Positions 30,569 through 39,449 of a stretch of 64,000 nt of DNA are shown piece by piece (positions within the stretch are counted from its first letter, which is position 1; each line of letters begins with the position of its first letter). Where the stretch lies: the NCBI GenBank assembly GCA_003220685.1, contig QHTE01000054.1, positions 52,042 to 116,041 on the forward strand, given 5' to 3'. A program made the position numbers and the translations under genes. The notes beneath the pieces are model-generated. The model saw only the letters and a program-made list of their open reading frames with translations, had not been told where the DNA came from and ran no database searches. Origin of the DNA: Candidatus Rokuibacteriota bacterium. GTDB taxonomy: Bacteria; Methylomirabilota; Methylomirabilia; Rokubacteriales; CSP1-6.

Positions 30569-31777
30569 GTGACATATCCCCACGGGCTGCGCGCCCTGAA
30601 TCACGACGAGTTCCGCCGCTTCTACTTCTCCCAGCTCGCGGCGCAGGTCGGAAGCTGGATGCAGAACGTGGCGCAGGCCTGGCTCGTGCTCCAGCTCACG
30701 GACTCGCCCTTCAAGCTCGGGCTCCTCGCGACCCTGCAGTTCTCGCCGGTGCTGCTGTTCTCGATCGTGAGCGGCGCGGTGGCCGACCGCCTGCCGAAGC
30801 GCAAGCTGCTCGTCGCGACCCAGACGACGCTCGCCTGCCAGGGGCTGCTTCTGGCACTCCTGGTGGCGACGGGCCACGTCGAGTACTGGCACGTCGCCGT
30901 GCTGGGTCTGGCGCTCGGCTTCGCCAACGTCGCCGATCAGCCGGCGCGCCAGTCGTTCGTGATGGAGCTGGTCGGCCGGGCTGACGTGTCGAGCGCGGTG
31001 GCGCTCAACTCGGCGGGATTCAATCTCGCCCGCATCGTCGGGCCGGCCGTCGCGGGCGTGGTGATCGGACGCTTCGGCGTTGGGCCGACGTTCTTCGTCA
31101 ACAGCCTCGGCTTCATCGGCGTCATCGTCACGCTCTTGCGGATGAAGACGCGCGGCAAGCCGTCCGACGCGCCGCGCGCCTCGATCTTCGAGGAGATCGC
31201 GGAAGGCGTGCGCTACGTCGCGGCCACGCCGCGACTGCGGCTCGCCATCGGCCTCGTCTTCGTGGTGAGTCTCTGCGTCTTCAACTTCAGCGTCTACGTG
31301 CCGCTCCTGGCCAAGAACGTGCTCGGGCTCGGCGCGGAAGGCTTCGGGTTCCTGATGGCCTCGCTCGGCGTCGGCGCGGTGGGGGGCGCCCTGACCGTGG
31401 GCGCGCGCGCGTCGCGCTACCCCTCGATCCGCTCGATGCTCGTGTCGGCGACCCTGGCGCTCGGCATGCTCCTGGCGCTCGGCGTGACCCGCCACATCCA
31501 GCTGGCGGTACCGCTGCTCTTCTTCACAGGCTACTGGGGCATCATGCTGATGGCGAGCTGCAACACGTCGATCCAGCTCCAGGCGCCCGACGCGCTCCGC
31601 GGGCGGGTGATGAGCATCTATACGTGGGTGTCGGGCGGTGTCTTTCCGATCGGCGCGTTCATCGTCGGCACGATCTCGCAGTGGTGGGGCGTGTCGGCGG
31701 CGTTCATCTGGAACGGCACCCTCGGTCTCAGCGCCGTCGGCGCCCTCATGCTCTGGTGGCGCCTCCGGCACGAGTGA
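30569..31777 (+). CDS. major facilitator superfamily exporter
   Basis: This 402-residue protein, from a GTG start, has about 12 membrane helices and an enterobactin-exporter-like N-terminus (FRRFYFSQLAAQVGSWMQNVAQAW). The conserved loop motif between helices 2 and 3 appears as SGAVADRLPKRK. The substrate cannot be predicted. It lies 100 bases downstream of mscL and converges with the CoA synthetase gene. Confidence 0.85.
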   Translation: MTYPHGLRALNHDEFRRFYFSQLAAQVGSWMQNVAQAWLVLQLTDSPFKLGLLATLQFSPVLLFSIVSGAVADRLPKRKLLVATQTTLACQGLLLALLVATGHVEYWHVAVLGLALGFANVADQPARQSFVMELVGRADVSSAVALNSAGFNLARIVGPAVAGVVIGRFGVGPTFFVNSLGFIGVIVTLLRMKTRGKPSDAPRASIFEEIAEGVRYVAATPRLRLAIGLVFVVSLCVFNFSVYVPLLAKNVLGLGAEGFGFLMASLGVGAVGGALTVGARASRYPSIRSMLVSATLALGMLLALGVTRHIQLAVPLLFFTGYWGIMLMASCNTSIQLQAPDALRGRVMSIYTWVSGGVFPIGAFIVGTISQWWGVSAAFIWNGTLGLSAVGALMLWWRLRHE

Positions 31778-31812
31778 CGAGCCCGGCGCGTGCTGAAAGG
31801 CGCCCTGCTCGC

Positions 31813-33714
31813 CTACTTCTTCGGATAGCCCCGCGTGCCGAGCGCCTCGGTGATCTCGGTGAGGATCACCGGATCGTCGATCGTCGCCGGCGCGACGTAG
31901 TCCTGGCCGTCGGCGATCTTCTTGATCGTGCCACGCAGGATCTTGCCCGACCGCGTCTTGGGCAGGCGCTTGACGACCAGGGCGGTCTTGAACGCGGCGA
32001 CCGGGCCGATCCGCTCGCGCACCTTCTCGACCAGCTCCCGGACGATCTCCCCCTCGTCGCGCGCGACGCCGGCTTTCGTGACGACGAAGCCAACGGGCAC
32101 CTCGCCCTTGATCTCGTCGGCGACGCCGACGACCGCGCACTCGGCGATGTCGGGATGGGCGGCCAGCACCTCTTCCATCGCGCCGGTCGAGAGGCGATGG
32201 CCCGCGACGTTGATGATGTCGTCGACCCGACTCATGATGTAGACGTAGCCGTCCGCGTCCTTGTAGCCGGCGTCGCCGGTCAGGTAGTGGCCGGGATGCT
32301 TGGTGAGATAGGACTTCTCGTACCCGGTATCGTTGTTCCACAGGGTCGGCAGGCATCCCGGCGGCAGCGGCAGCCGGATCGCGATCGAGCCGATCTGCCC
32401 CGCGTCCATCTCCTGGTTGTCCTCGCCGAGCACCCGCACGTCGTAGCCTGAGACCGGCTTCGTCGGCGAGCCCGGCTTCACCGGTAGCATGCCCAGGCCC
32501 ACACAGTTCGCGGCGATGGGCCAGGCCGTTTCGGTCTGCCACCAGTGGTCGACCACGGGCACCCGCAGGCGCTCCTCGGCCCAGTGGAGCGTGTCGGGAT
32601 CGCAGCGCTCGCCCGCGAGGAAGAGCGTGCGGAATCGCGAGAGATCGTACTTCGCCATGTACGTCCCTTGGGGATCTTCCTTTTTTATGGCGCGAAACGC
32701 CGTCGGCGCCGTGAAGAGCGCGCTCACGCCGTGGTCGGCGATGACCCGCCAGAACGCACCGGGGTCGGGCGTCCCGACCGGCTTGCCTTCGTAGAGGATC
32801 GTCGTGCAGCCCTTGAGCAGCGGCGCGTAGACGATGTACGAATGGCCGACAACCCAGCCGATGTCCGAGGCGGCCCAGAACGTTTCCCCGGATCCCATGC
32901 CGTAGACCGCGTTCATCGACCACTTGAGCGCGACCGCGTGGCCGCCGTTGTCGTGGACGACCCCCTTGGGAACGCCCGTCGTGCCCGAGGTGTAGAGGAT
33001 GTAGAGGGGGTCGGTGGCGGGGACCGGGACGCACTCGGCCGGCGCGGCGCCGGCGAGCGCCTCGTTCCAGTCGATGTCGCGCCCGCGCACCATCGGCGCC
33101 GTCTCCTGCGGCCGCTGGAAGATCACGCAGCGGTTCACCGTGTGCTGCGCCAGCGCGATGGCGCCGTCGAGCAGCGGCTTGTAGGGGATGACGCGATTGA
33201 CCTCGATGCCGCAGGAGGCCGAGAGAATCAGCTTCGGCTTGGCGTCGTCGATCCGCTTGGCCAGCTCGTTGGACGCGAAGCCGCCGAAGACCACGGAGTG
33301 GATCGCGCCGAGACGCGCGCACGCGAGCATCGCGATCACCGCCTCGGGCACCATAGGCATGTAGATGATCACGCGGTCGCCCTTCTCGATCCCCTGACGT
33401 CGGAGCATGCCGGCGCAGCGCGCGACCGCGTCGCGCAGCTCGAAGTAGGTGTACGTCCGCACCGTGCCGGTGACCGGGCTGTCGTAGACGAGCGCCCGCT
33501 GCTTGCCGCGCCCGCGATCGACGTGCAGGTCGAGCGCGTTGTAGCAGGTGTTGAGCTCGCCGCCGGTGAACCAGCGATAAAAGGGCGGGCGCGAGTCGTC
33601 GAACACCCGGTCCCAGCGCCGGTCCCAGTGGATATCCTCCGCGGCCGCGGCCCAGAAGCCCTGAGGGTCCCGCATCGACCGCGCGTATGTCTGGTCGTAG
33701 ATGCTCTTCGCCAT
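31813..33714 (-). CDS. propionyl-CoA / acetyl-CoA synthetase
   Basis: This 633-residue AMP-forming acyl-CoA synthetase is of the Acs/PrpE type, activating a short-chain acid with ATP and CoA. Motifs visible are YTSGTTGVPKGVVHD (P-loop), WWQTETAWP, YLTGDAGYKDADGY and the C-terminal TRSGKILRGTIKKIADG, with the Lys that is acetylated in this family. The N-terminal DPQGFWAAAAEDIHW and the PPFYRWF segment favour PrpE. The start follows AGGAGG. It is divergent from a small zinc protein; the intergenic region includes a sigma-70-type promoter on the other strand. Confidence 0.9.
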   Translation of the reverse strand: MAKSIYDQTYARSMRDPQGFWAAAAEDIHWDRRWDRVFDDSRPPFYRWFTGGELNTCYNALDLHVDRGRGKQRALVYDSPVTGTVRTYTYFELRDAVARCAGMLRRQGIEKGDRVIIYMPMVPEAVIAMLACARLGAIHSVVFGGFASNELAKRIDDAKPKLILSASCGIEVNRVIPYKPLLDGAIALAQHTVNRCVIFQRPQETAPMVRGRDIDWNEALAGAAPAECVPVPATDPLYILYTSGTTGVPKGVVHDNGGHAVALKWSMNAVYGMGSGETFWAASDIGWVVGHSYIVYAPLLKGCTTILYEGKPVGTPDPGAFWRVIADHGVSALFTAPTAFRAIKKEDPQGTYMAKYDLSRFRTLFLAGERCDPDTLHWAEERLRVPVVDHWWQTETAWPIAANCVGLGMLPVKPGSPTKPVSGYDVRVLGEDNQEMDAGQIGSIAIRLPLPPGCLPTLWNNDTGYEKSYLTKHPGHYLTGDAGYKDADGYVYIMSRVDDIINVAGHRLSTGAMEEVLAAHPDIAECAVVGVADEIKGEVPVGFVVTKAGVARDEGEIVRELVEKVRERIGPVAAFKTALVVKRLPKTRSGKILRGTIKKIADGQDYVAPATIDDPVILTEITEALGTRGYPKK

Positions 33715-33802
33715 ATCGATCAGTCCTCCTGCGAGCCCCCCGCCCTGGCGGCCCGGGAACGTTAGCATGGCCTGCGCCCGCGCTGGCAAGCTCAAAGCCC
33801 TC

Positions 33803-33832
33803 TTGACAATCTCGATCGACAATGTGTATTTT
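33803..33832 (+). promoter_or_regulatory. sigma-70-type promoter
   Basis: TTGACA at 33803-33808 and TATTTT at 33827-33832 are separated by 18 bases. It lies just before the small zinc-ribbon gene at 33847, in an AT-richer stretch that stands out from the GC-rich surroundings. Confidence 0.6.
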
Positions 33833-33846
33833 GCCATCGATTCGCG

Positions 33847-34053
33847 ATGGCGACGCAGACTGAGCCTACGACGTCGACCCGTTGCCCGGTGTGCCGGGCC
33901 AAGGTGGTGGTTACGCTCCAGAACGAGGTCGTGATCCACAACGCGATCATCAAGGTCGACCCCCCCACCGGCCGCGTGAGCGCCAAGTGCGCGCGATGTA
34001 AAGCGTGGGTCCAGGTTCCCCTGCGGTACACAGGGGAGATGACTCCCTCATAA
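33847..34053 (+). CDS. small zinc-ribbon protein
   Basis: This 68-residue protein has a CPVC...CARC pair separated by about 35 residues, a plausible zinc-binding site, between strand-like segments (KVVVTLQNEVVIHNA, KAWVQVPLRY). The promoter at 33803-33832 leaves almost no leader, so translation may start with a very short 5' end. A rho-independent terminator follows, ahead of the nitrite reductase gene. It could be an RNA- or DNA-binding helper; the family is not known to me. Confidence 0.6.
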   Translation: MATQTEPTTSTRCPVCRAKVVVTLQNEVVIHNAIIKVDPPTGRVSAKCARCKAWVQVPLRYTGEMTPS

Positions 34054-34077
34054 GGCGGCGTCGAGACCAAGGACACA

Positions 34078-34119
34078 AGCCGGGAGGAGAGCCGAAGCGG
34101 GCTCGCCTTCCGGCTTTTT
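34078..34119 (+). terminator. rho-independent terminator before nitrite/sulfite reductase gene
   Basis: A long two-part stem (AGCCGGGAGG with CCTTCCGGCT, plus an inner AGAGCC/GGGCTC pair) is followed by TTTTT. It sits 18 bases before the ATG of the reductase gene. Either the reductase has its own start beyond it, or this is an attenuator for the siroheme operon. No alternative antiterminator fold was identified. Confidence 0.7.
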
Positions 34120-34137
34120 CGTTTTCTGGAGGTAGCA

Positions 34138-35835
34138 ATGAGTGAGGCCCTGAAAGAGACGAAGGCGCAGCGGGTCGAGCGGCTCAAGCGCGAGCAGAAT
34201 CCCTGGGAGGCCTACGCCGACATCCAGCGCTTCGCGCGCGAGGGCTGGGACTCCGTCCCGCCAGAGTGGCTGGGCACGTACTTCCGATGGTGGGGGATCT
34301 ACACGCAGGGCGACGGCGTCGGCGCGATCGGCGGCAAGGGCGGCGAGGGCAAGGCCGTGCGGCATTTCATGGTGCGAATCCGCATTCCGAACGGCGTGCT
34401 CGAGTCTCGCCAGGTTCGCACGATCGCCGACCTCGCCGACCGGCACGGCCGCGGCGTCGCGGACATCACGGTCCGCCAGAACTTTCAGCTCCACTGGGTG
34501 ATGCTCGACGCCCTGCCGGACGTCTTCCAGGCGCTCTGGCTCCAGGGCGTGACCACGATGGGCTCGTGCGGCGACGTCACGCGCAACGTGACGGGCTGCC
34601 CGGTGGCCGGTCTCGACGCGGAAGAGCTGATCGACGCCTCGCCGCTGGTGCTGGAGGCGACCGCGCTCGTGAACGGCAACGCCGCCTTCTACAACCTGCC
34701 GAGGAAGTTCAAGGTCTCGATCTCCGGTTGCCGCGCCTGGTGCGCGTATCCTGAGATCAACGATATCGGCCTCACGGCCGTGCGCCATCCGTCGAGCGGC
34801 GAGGTCGGCTTCGCCGTCCGCGTCGGCGGCGGGCTCTCGACCGATCCCCATCTCGGGGTCAGGCTCGACGCCTTCGTTCCGCGCGCTCGCGTGCTGGACG
34901 TCTTCCGGGCGATCGCCGAGATCTTCCGCGATTCGGACGTGCTGCGGCAGAACCGCGAGCGGGCCCGGCTCAAATTCTTGTTCCTCCAGCACGGCTGGAC
35001 GGCCGAGCGCTTCAAGGCGGCGATCGAGGAGCGTCTGGGCGCTCCGCTCGCACCGGGCGTCCCCGACGATCCGCCGGACGATGCGTACCGCGACCACGTC
35101 GGCATTCACGCGCAGCAGCAGCCCGGCTACTGCTACGTCGGCGTCGCCGTGCTGCGCGGTCGCGTCACGGCGGACCAGATGCGGATCGCCGCCGACCTCG
35201 CCGATCGCTATGGCACGGGCGCGGTCCGGACGACCAGCATGCAGAATTTCCTGATCCCGAACGTCCGCCGCGAGAGGGCTCACGCCCTGGCGCGCGAGCT
35301 CGAAGGCGCTGGCTTCGCGCTCGAAGCCTCGCCGTTCCGGCGCGGCACCGTCGCGTGCACCGGCTCCGAGTTCTGCAAGCTGGCGCTCACCGAGACGAAG
35401 GGCTTCGCGCGCGGGCTCGTGGAGAGCCTCGAGCAGCGCCTGCCGGGGTTCGACCAGCAGCTCAGGATCAACGTCACGGGCTGCCCGAACAGCTGCGGGC
35501 AGCACTGGATCGCCGACCTCGGGATCGAGGGCAAGAAGGTCAAGGTGGACGGCGCGATGGTCGACGCTTACTACTTCTGCGTCGGCGGGGCGGTTGGGCG
35601 TCATCAGGCGGTCGCGCGACCCATCGGGCTTCGTCTGCCCGCAACGGCGGTGGCGGCGGCGATCGAGCGGCTGCTGCGAGCGTTCCAGGCTGATCGCCGG
35701 CCGGCCGAGAACTTCCGCCAGTTCGCCGCCCGTCACACCGACGAGGAGCTGCGCGGTCTGCTCGCCGGCGAGCTCGTCGAGGCGGCCGGACGAGACAGCG
35801 CCGCCGAGCGTCCGCCGCACGGGGTCGACGGCTGA
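34138..35835 (+). CDS. ferredoxin-dependent nitrite/sulfite reductase (siroheme and 4Fe-4S)
   Basis: This 565-residue protein has the duplicated ferredoxin-like plus siroheme-domain layout of the NirA/SiR family. The 4Fe-4S-siroheme cysteines are C407 and C413 (ACTGSEFC), C449 and C453 (TGCPNSCGQHW). It reduces nitrite to ammonia, or sulfite to sulfide, in the cytoplasm. The NSCGQ and ETKG wording leans to nitrite reductase, but separating the two needs a phylogeny. The start has GGAGG. It heads an operon that also supplies siroheme: precorrin-2 dehydrogenase (start 35837) and SUMT follow with one-base spacing or overlap. Confidence 0.9.
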   Translation: MSEALKETKAQRVERLKREQNPWEAYADIQRFAREGWDSVPPEWLGTYFRWWGIYTQGDGVGAIGGKGGEGKAVRHFMVRIRIPNGVLESRQVRTIADLADRHGRGVADITVRQNFQLHWVMLDALPDVFQALWLQGVTTMGSCGDVTRNVTGCPVAGLDAEELIDASPLVLEATALVNGNAAFYNLPRKFKVSISGCRAWCAYPEINDIGLTAVRHPSSGEVGFAVRVGGGLSTDPHLGVRLDAFVPRARVLDVFRAIAEIFRDSDVLRQNRERARLKFLFLQHGWTAERFKAAIEERLGAPLAPGVPDDPPDDAYRDHVGIHAQQQPGYCYVGVAVLRGRVTADQMRIAADLADRYGTGAVRTTSMQNFLIPNVRRERAHALARELEGAGFALEASPFRRGTVACTGSEFCKLALTETKGFARGLVESLEQRLPGFDQQLRINVTGCPNSCGQHWIADLGIEGKKVKVDGAMVDAYYFCVGGAVGRHQAVARPIGLRLPATAVAAAIERLLRAFQADRRPAENFRQFAARHTDEELRGLLAGELVEAAGRDSAAERPPHGVDG

Positions 35836-35836
35836 G

Positions 35837-36466
35837 ATGGGCTACTACCCGGTGCTCCTCGACCTGGCGGGACGGCGCTGCGTCATGGTGGGTGGCGGTC
35901 TCGTGGCCGAGCGGCGCGTGGACGGCCTGCTGGCGGCGGGCGCCCACGTGATCGTGATTAGCCCCCGCCTGACGCATGCGCTCGCCGGGCTGGTCGCCGA
36001 GGGGCGCGTCGAGCACGAGCCGCGGGGCTATCGCGACGGCGATCTCGCGGGGGCCGATCTCGCCTTCGTCGCGACCGACGCGGGCGAAGTGAATGAGGCC
36101 GTGGCCCGCGAGGCGCGGGAGCGCCGAATCTGGATCAACGCGGCAGACGACCCGGTGCGCTGCACCTTCATTCTCCCGGCGCTCGTGCGCCGCGGCGACC
36201 TCACCGTCGCGGTCGCGACCGGAGGCGCGAGCCCCGCGCTCGCGCGCGCGATTCGCGAGGAGCTCGAGGCCTACCTGACCGACGACTACGCGACGCTCGC
36301 CTCGATCGCCGCCGAGGCCCGGCGCGAGGTGCGCGCCGCGGGGAAGCCGGTCACCGCCGACGCCTGGCGCCGCGCGCTGGGCCCCGAGGTGCGCCGGCTC
36401 ATCGTCGAGCGCGGCCGCGACGACGCCAAGCATCGGCTGCTCGAGATCCTCGGAGTCGAATCGTGA
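35837..36466 (+). CDS. precorrin-2 dehydrogenase / sirohydrochlorin ferrochelatase (CysG N-terminal / Met8 type)
   Basis: This 209-residue protein has an N-terminal Rossmann fold GGGLVAERRVDGLLAAGA that binds NAD and oxidises precorrin-2. A dimerisation/chelatase domain follows (NAADDPVRCTFILPALVRRGDLTVAVATGGASPALA, shortened here by composition). It produces sirohydrochlorin, and possibly siroheme, for the reductase upstream. The gene starts one base after the reductase stop and overlaps the SUMT gene by four bases. Confidence 0.9.
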   Translation: MGYYPVLLDLAGRRCVMVGGGLVAERRVDGLLAAGAHVIVISPRLTHALAGLVAEGRVEHEPRGYRDGDLAGADLAFVATDAGEVNEAVAREARERRIWINAADDPVRCTFILPALVRRGDLTVAVATGGASPALARAIREELEAYLTDDYATLASIAAEARREVRAAGKPVTADAWRRALGPEVRRLIVERGRDDAKHRLLEILGVES

Positions 36467-37236
36467 GGATCGGCACGGTCGCCCTCGTCGGCGCCGGCCC
36501 CGGGGATCCCGGTCTCATGACGGTGCGCGGGCTGGAGCTACTGCGGCGCGCTCAGGTGATCGTGTACGACCGGCTCGTCGATCCGCGGCTCCTCGACGAA
36601 GCGCCGCGGGCGCGCCGCATCTTCGCGGGCAAGGCCTCCGGGAATCACGCGCTGCCGCAGGAGCAGATCAACATGCTGCTGATCACGCACGCGCGGCGCG
36701 GACGGCGCGTCGTGCGGCTCAAGGGCGGCGATCCGTTCGTGTTCGGCCGCGGCGGCGAGGAGGCCGAGGCGCTGGCGGGTGCGCGCATTCCGTTCGAGGT
36801 CGTCCCCGGAGTCAGCTCGGCAGTCGCCGTGCCCGCGTACGCCGGCATCCCGGTCACGCATCGCGGCGTCGCGTCGTCGTTCACGGTGGTGACGGGCCAC
36901 GGCAGTGCGTCCGGGCGCGAGTCGAGCGTCGACTGGGCGCGGCTCGCGCGGGCGTCCGACACCCTCGTGGTGCTGATGGGAGTCGAGAGCCTCCCGCGGC
37001 TCGCGCGCGAGCTGATCGCGCACGGACGGGCGGCGACGACACCCGTCGCCCTCGTGCGCTGGGGGACCACGAGCGCCCAGGAGACGGTCACGGGGACCCT
37101 CCGCGACATCGCGGCGCGCGCCGCGCGCGCGCGGCTCGAGCCCCCTGTGGTGATCGTGATCGGCGACGTCGTCGCGCTCCGCGAGCGCCTGCAATGGTTC
37201 GACGACAACCGAGCTCTCATGGAGGTTGCCCAGTGA
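36463..37236 (+). CDS. cobA: uroporphyrinogen-III C-methyltransferase (SUMT)
   Basis: From a GTG start the product has 257 residues. Family motifs are GAGPGDPGLMT at the start, LKGGDPFVFGRGGEE, VVPGVSSAVAVPAYAGIPVTHR (composition only) and LMGVESLPRLARELI. It uses S-adenosylmethionine to make precorrin-2, the substrate of the previous gene. The position inside the siroheme operon favours siroheme rather than cobalamin synthesis. Confidence 0.93.
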   Translation: MRIGTVALVGAGPGDPGLMTVRGLELLRRAQVIVYDRLVDPRLLDEAPRARRIFAGKASGNHALPQEQINMLLITHARRGRRVVRLKGGDPFVFGRGGEEAEALAGARIPFEVVPGVSSAVAVPAYAGIPVTHRGVASSFTVVTGHGSASGRESSVDWARLARASDTLVVLMGVESLPRLARELIAHGRAATTPVALVRWGTTSAQETVTGTLRDIAARAARARLEPPVVIVIGDVVALRERLQWFDDNRALMEVAQ

Positions 37237-38216
37237 ACGCGCGACTGTCAGCGCCCATCGGCATTCTCGACGAGCATCCGGAGTGGTCGGCTCGTCTCAT
37301 CGCCGAGCTCGAGCACCGGCGGCTCCCCTACGAGAAGATCGACCACTCGAACCACGGCTTCGATCCACGCGACCGCGCCCGGCGCTATGCGGTCATCGTC
37401 AACCGCACCAGCCCCTCGTCGCACCGGCGCGGACACGGCGGCGTCCTGTTCTACGCCGAGGCGCTGCTCGCCTACTGGGAGTCGCTGGGCGTGCCCGTGA
37501 TCAATCCGGTTCGCGCCTATCGCTTCGAGAAGTCCAAGGCGCTGCAGATCGGGCTCTTCGAGCGCCTCGGCATCAACTACCCGCGGACGGTCGTCGTCAA
37601 CCATCGCGATCAGGTGCTGAAGGCGAGCGGGGAGCTGCGCTTCCCGATCCTCCTCAAGCCGAATATCGGCGGCTCGGGCGCGCTCATCGAGCGATTCGAC
37701 ACGCGCGGCGACCTGGAGGCGCGGGTGTCGGCGCTCGACTTCGGGCCCGACGGGACCGCGCTCGTCCAGGAGTTCGTCGAGTCGCGGGACGGCGCGATCG
37801 TGCGCGTCGAGGTGCTCGACGATCGCTACCTCTACGCGATCCGGATCGTCCGGCCCGCGTCCGACTTCAACCTGTGCCCGGCCGACATCTGCCGGCTCCC
37901 GGAGGCGCCGCCGAGCGCCGACCTCGGTGCCTGCCCCGTCGAGGCGAAGCCCGGGCTGCGAGTGACCCGCTACGATGCGCCGCCGGCCGCCGTCGATCAA
38001 GCGCGCGCCCTGGCGCGCGCGGCGTCCATCGACGTGGGCGGCATCGAATATCTGGTCGGCCGTGACGACGGCCGCGTCTATTTCTACGACGTCAACGCCA
38101 CGTCCAACTTCGTCGCCAACGCGCCGGCGGTGCTCGGGTTCGACCCGTTCCCCGAGTTCGCAGACTACATCGTCCGGGTGGCGACGCAGGCAGAGCATCG
38201 CCCTACCTCCGCCTGA
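37233..38216 (+). CDS. RimK-type ATP-grasp ligase
   Basis: The GTG at 37233 overlaps the stop of the SUMT gene by two bases. The 327-residue protein has an N-terminal Rossmann-like pre-ATP-grasp domain and an ATP-grasp core (FPILLKPNIGGSGALIERF, TALVQEFVESRDGAIVRVEV, FYDVNATSNF). It should join an acid to an amine, thiol or peptide using ATP. Its substrate is unknown, and a role in the siroheme or amidation pathway is suggested only by operon position. Confidence 0.85.
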   Translation: MNARLSAPIGILDEHPEWSARLIAELEHRRLPYEKIDHSNHGFDPRDRARRYAVIVNRTSPSSHRRGHGGVLFYAEALLAYWESLGVPVINPVRAYRFEKSKALQIGLFERLGINYPRTVVVNHRDQVLKASGELRFPILLKPNIGGSGALIERFDTRGDLEARVSALDFGPDGTALVQEFVESRDGAIVRVEVLDDRYLYAIRIVRPASDFNLCPADICRLPEAPPSADLGACPVEAKPGLRVTRYDAPPAAVDQARALARAASIDVGGIEYLVGRDDGRVYFYDVNATSNFVANAPAVLGFDPFPEFADYIVRVATQAEHRPTSA

Positions 38217-38300
38217 TCGCGCTCCCGCCAACGCCTCACGCCGCGACAGCGTTCTGGTCGAGCGCGGGCTTTGCCCGCGCCATCCGATCTGGGGGAGGTA

Positions 38301-38329
38301 TCGGAGGGGGCCGTCGAGGCCCCCTCCGA
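38301..38329. terminator. perfect 12-bp hairpin between convergent genes
   Basis: A 12-base perfect stem (TCGGAGGGGGCC and its complement) with a five-base loop lies between the ATP-grasp gene (plus) and the cyclase gene (minus), which converge. Neither side has a strong T-run on its own transcript, so it may be a bidirectional terminator of moderate strength or a structural element. Confidence 0.5.
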
Positions 38330-38336
38330 CTAAAAA

Positions 38337-39278
38337 TCAGGGTGCCAGCGCGATCGCTCTCAGCGGCGAGCCGCTGGCGCCCTGGATCTTGAGCGGCGTC
38401 AGGATCAGCAGCGCGACGTACGCCTTCGCGTCCGCGAGCGCCTCGAGATTGGCGTTCTCCACGATGTAGATGCCGCTGTCGGCGAGCAACATCATGTGCA
38501 CGCTGAACAGCTCCTTGCCGTAGGCCGCCGGCCGCTTCTCGAACGTCGCGGTATCGTCGCCCGCGAGCCGCACGCCCTTGTCGATGATCCAGCGCGCGCC
38601 GGCCTGGCCCGGGCCGGGAGACTGCTCGCCCAGGTACTTGCCATTGTCCTTGGCGAAATACTGACCCCAGCCCGTGCGGATCATCAGCGAGTCGCCCTTG
38701 CGCACCTCGACGCCCTGCGCCTTCGACGTCTGCTCGAGGTGCACGCCGGTGATCTCGAAGCCGGGCGGAAGCGGATCGGGACGGCCGTTCGCCATCTGCC
38801 GCGCGACGTCGAGGAGCACCATGCGGTTCACCATCAGGTCGGCAGGAAAGCTGTCGATGCCGAGGTTCGCCCCGATGCCGGCCGGCGTGGACGTCGCGGC
38901 GACCGCGTCGACCCCGCCGTGGAGCTTCAGGTCGCGTCCGATGTGGCCGATGGCGTCGATGGTGGGCGCGCCATGCTGGCCGCTGAAGTACATGATGTCG
39001 GACGCCCAGGACACGCGGCTGCCCGGCGCCTGGCCGAAGATCTCGTGCGTCATCTTGTGGGTTCGGTTGAGCGCAAACGAGTAGGGCGGGTTCAGGCTGA
39101 GGATCGGCGACTGCTCGTTCCACGTGAAGGACAGGTCGAACAGCCTGGCACCCTTCACGGTCCGGATGAGATCGTCGGCCGATGGACGGCTCTGCGCCGT
39201 CGCCGTGCCGGCGAGCGCTGCCGCGAGACCGAGAGTTGCCGCCGAGCCGAGCCACTGCCGCCGGGAGACGTCGTTCAT
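38337..39278 (-). CDS. cyclase family (kynurenine formamidase-like) hydrolase, Tat-exported
   Basis: This 313-residue protein has a Tat signal (SRRQWLGSAATLGLAAALAG, cut near ATAQ). The cyclase/formamidase core follows, with metal-binding HGAPTIDAIGH at about residue 100 and later DSLMIRTGWGQYF and VHMMLLADSGIYIVENANL stretches. The family hydrolyses amides or lactones with a metal ion, and export would place it in the periplasm. It diverges from the acyl-CoA synthetase gene across a region with one copy of the dispersed repeat. Confidence 0.85.
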   Translation of the reverse strand: MNDVSRRQWLGSAATLGLAAALAGTATAQSRPSADDLIRTVKGARLFDLSFTWNEQSPILSLNPPYSFALNRTHKMTHEIFGQAPGSRVSWASDIMYFSGQHGAPTIDAIGHIGRDLKLHGGVDAVAATSTPAGIGANLGIDSFPADLMVNRMVLLDVARQMANGRPDPLPPGFEITGVHLEQTSKAQGVEVRKGDSLMIRTGWGQYFAKDNGKYLGEQSPGPGQAGARWIIDKGVRLAGDDTATFEKRPAAYGKELFSVHMMLLADSGIYIVENANLEALADAKAYVALLILTPLKIQGASGSPLRAIALAP

Positions 39279-39296
39279 GCGCTTCTCCTTGTCAAA

Positions 39297-39346
39297 GGCG
39301 CGCCTCGGCCAGCGGGGCCCCAGCCCCGCGACGGCCTGTCGCGCGC
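39297..39346 (+). repeat. dispersed GC-rich repeat, copy 2
   Basis: The element has the core GCGGGGCCCCAGCCCCGC in the gap between the cyclase and acyl-CoA synthetase genes. It is nearly identical, in reverse orientation, to 26071-26116 and similar to 44991-45040. Confidence 0.65.
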
Positions 39347-39449
39347 ACCGCGTATGGGCGAGAGTCCGCAGGGAGCGTAAGCGCCGCGCCCGTCCGGCGC
39401 AAGCGCGTCATGCGGTAAACTCTGCGCAAGTGTGTTCGAAGGAGCGCCC

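Noticed and set aside
30296..33322. Very long minus-strand frame over mscL, MFS and CoA synthetase genes
   Set aside because: It is antisense or out of frame to well-identified genes, has a composition dominated by Arg, Ala and Glu, and shows no domain.
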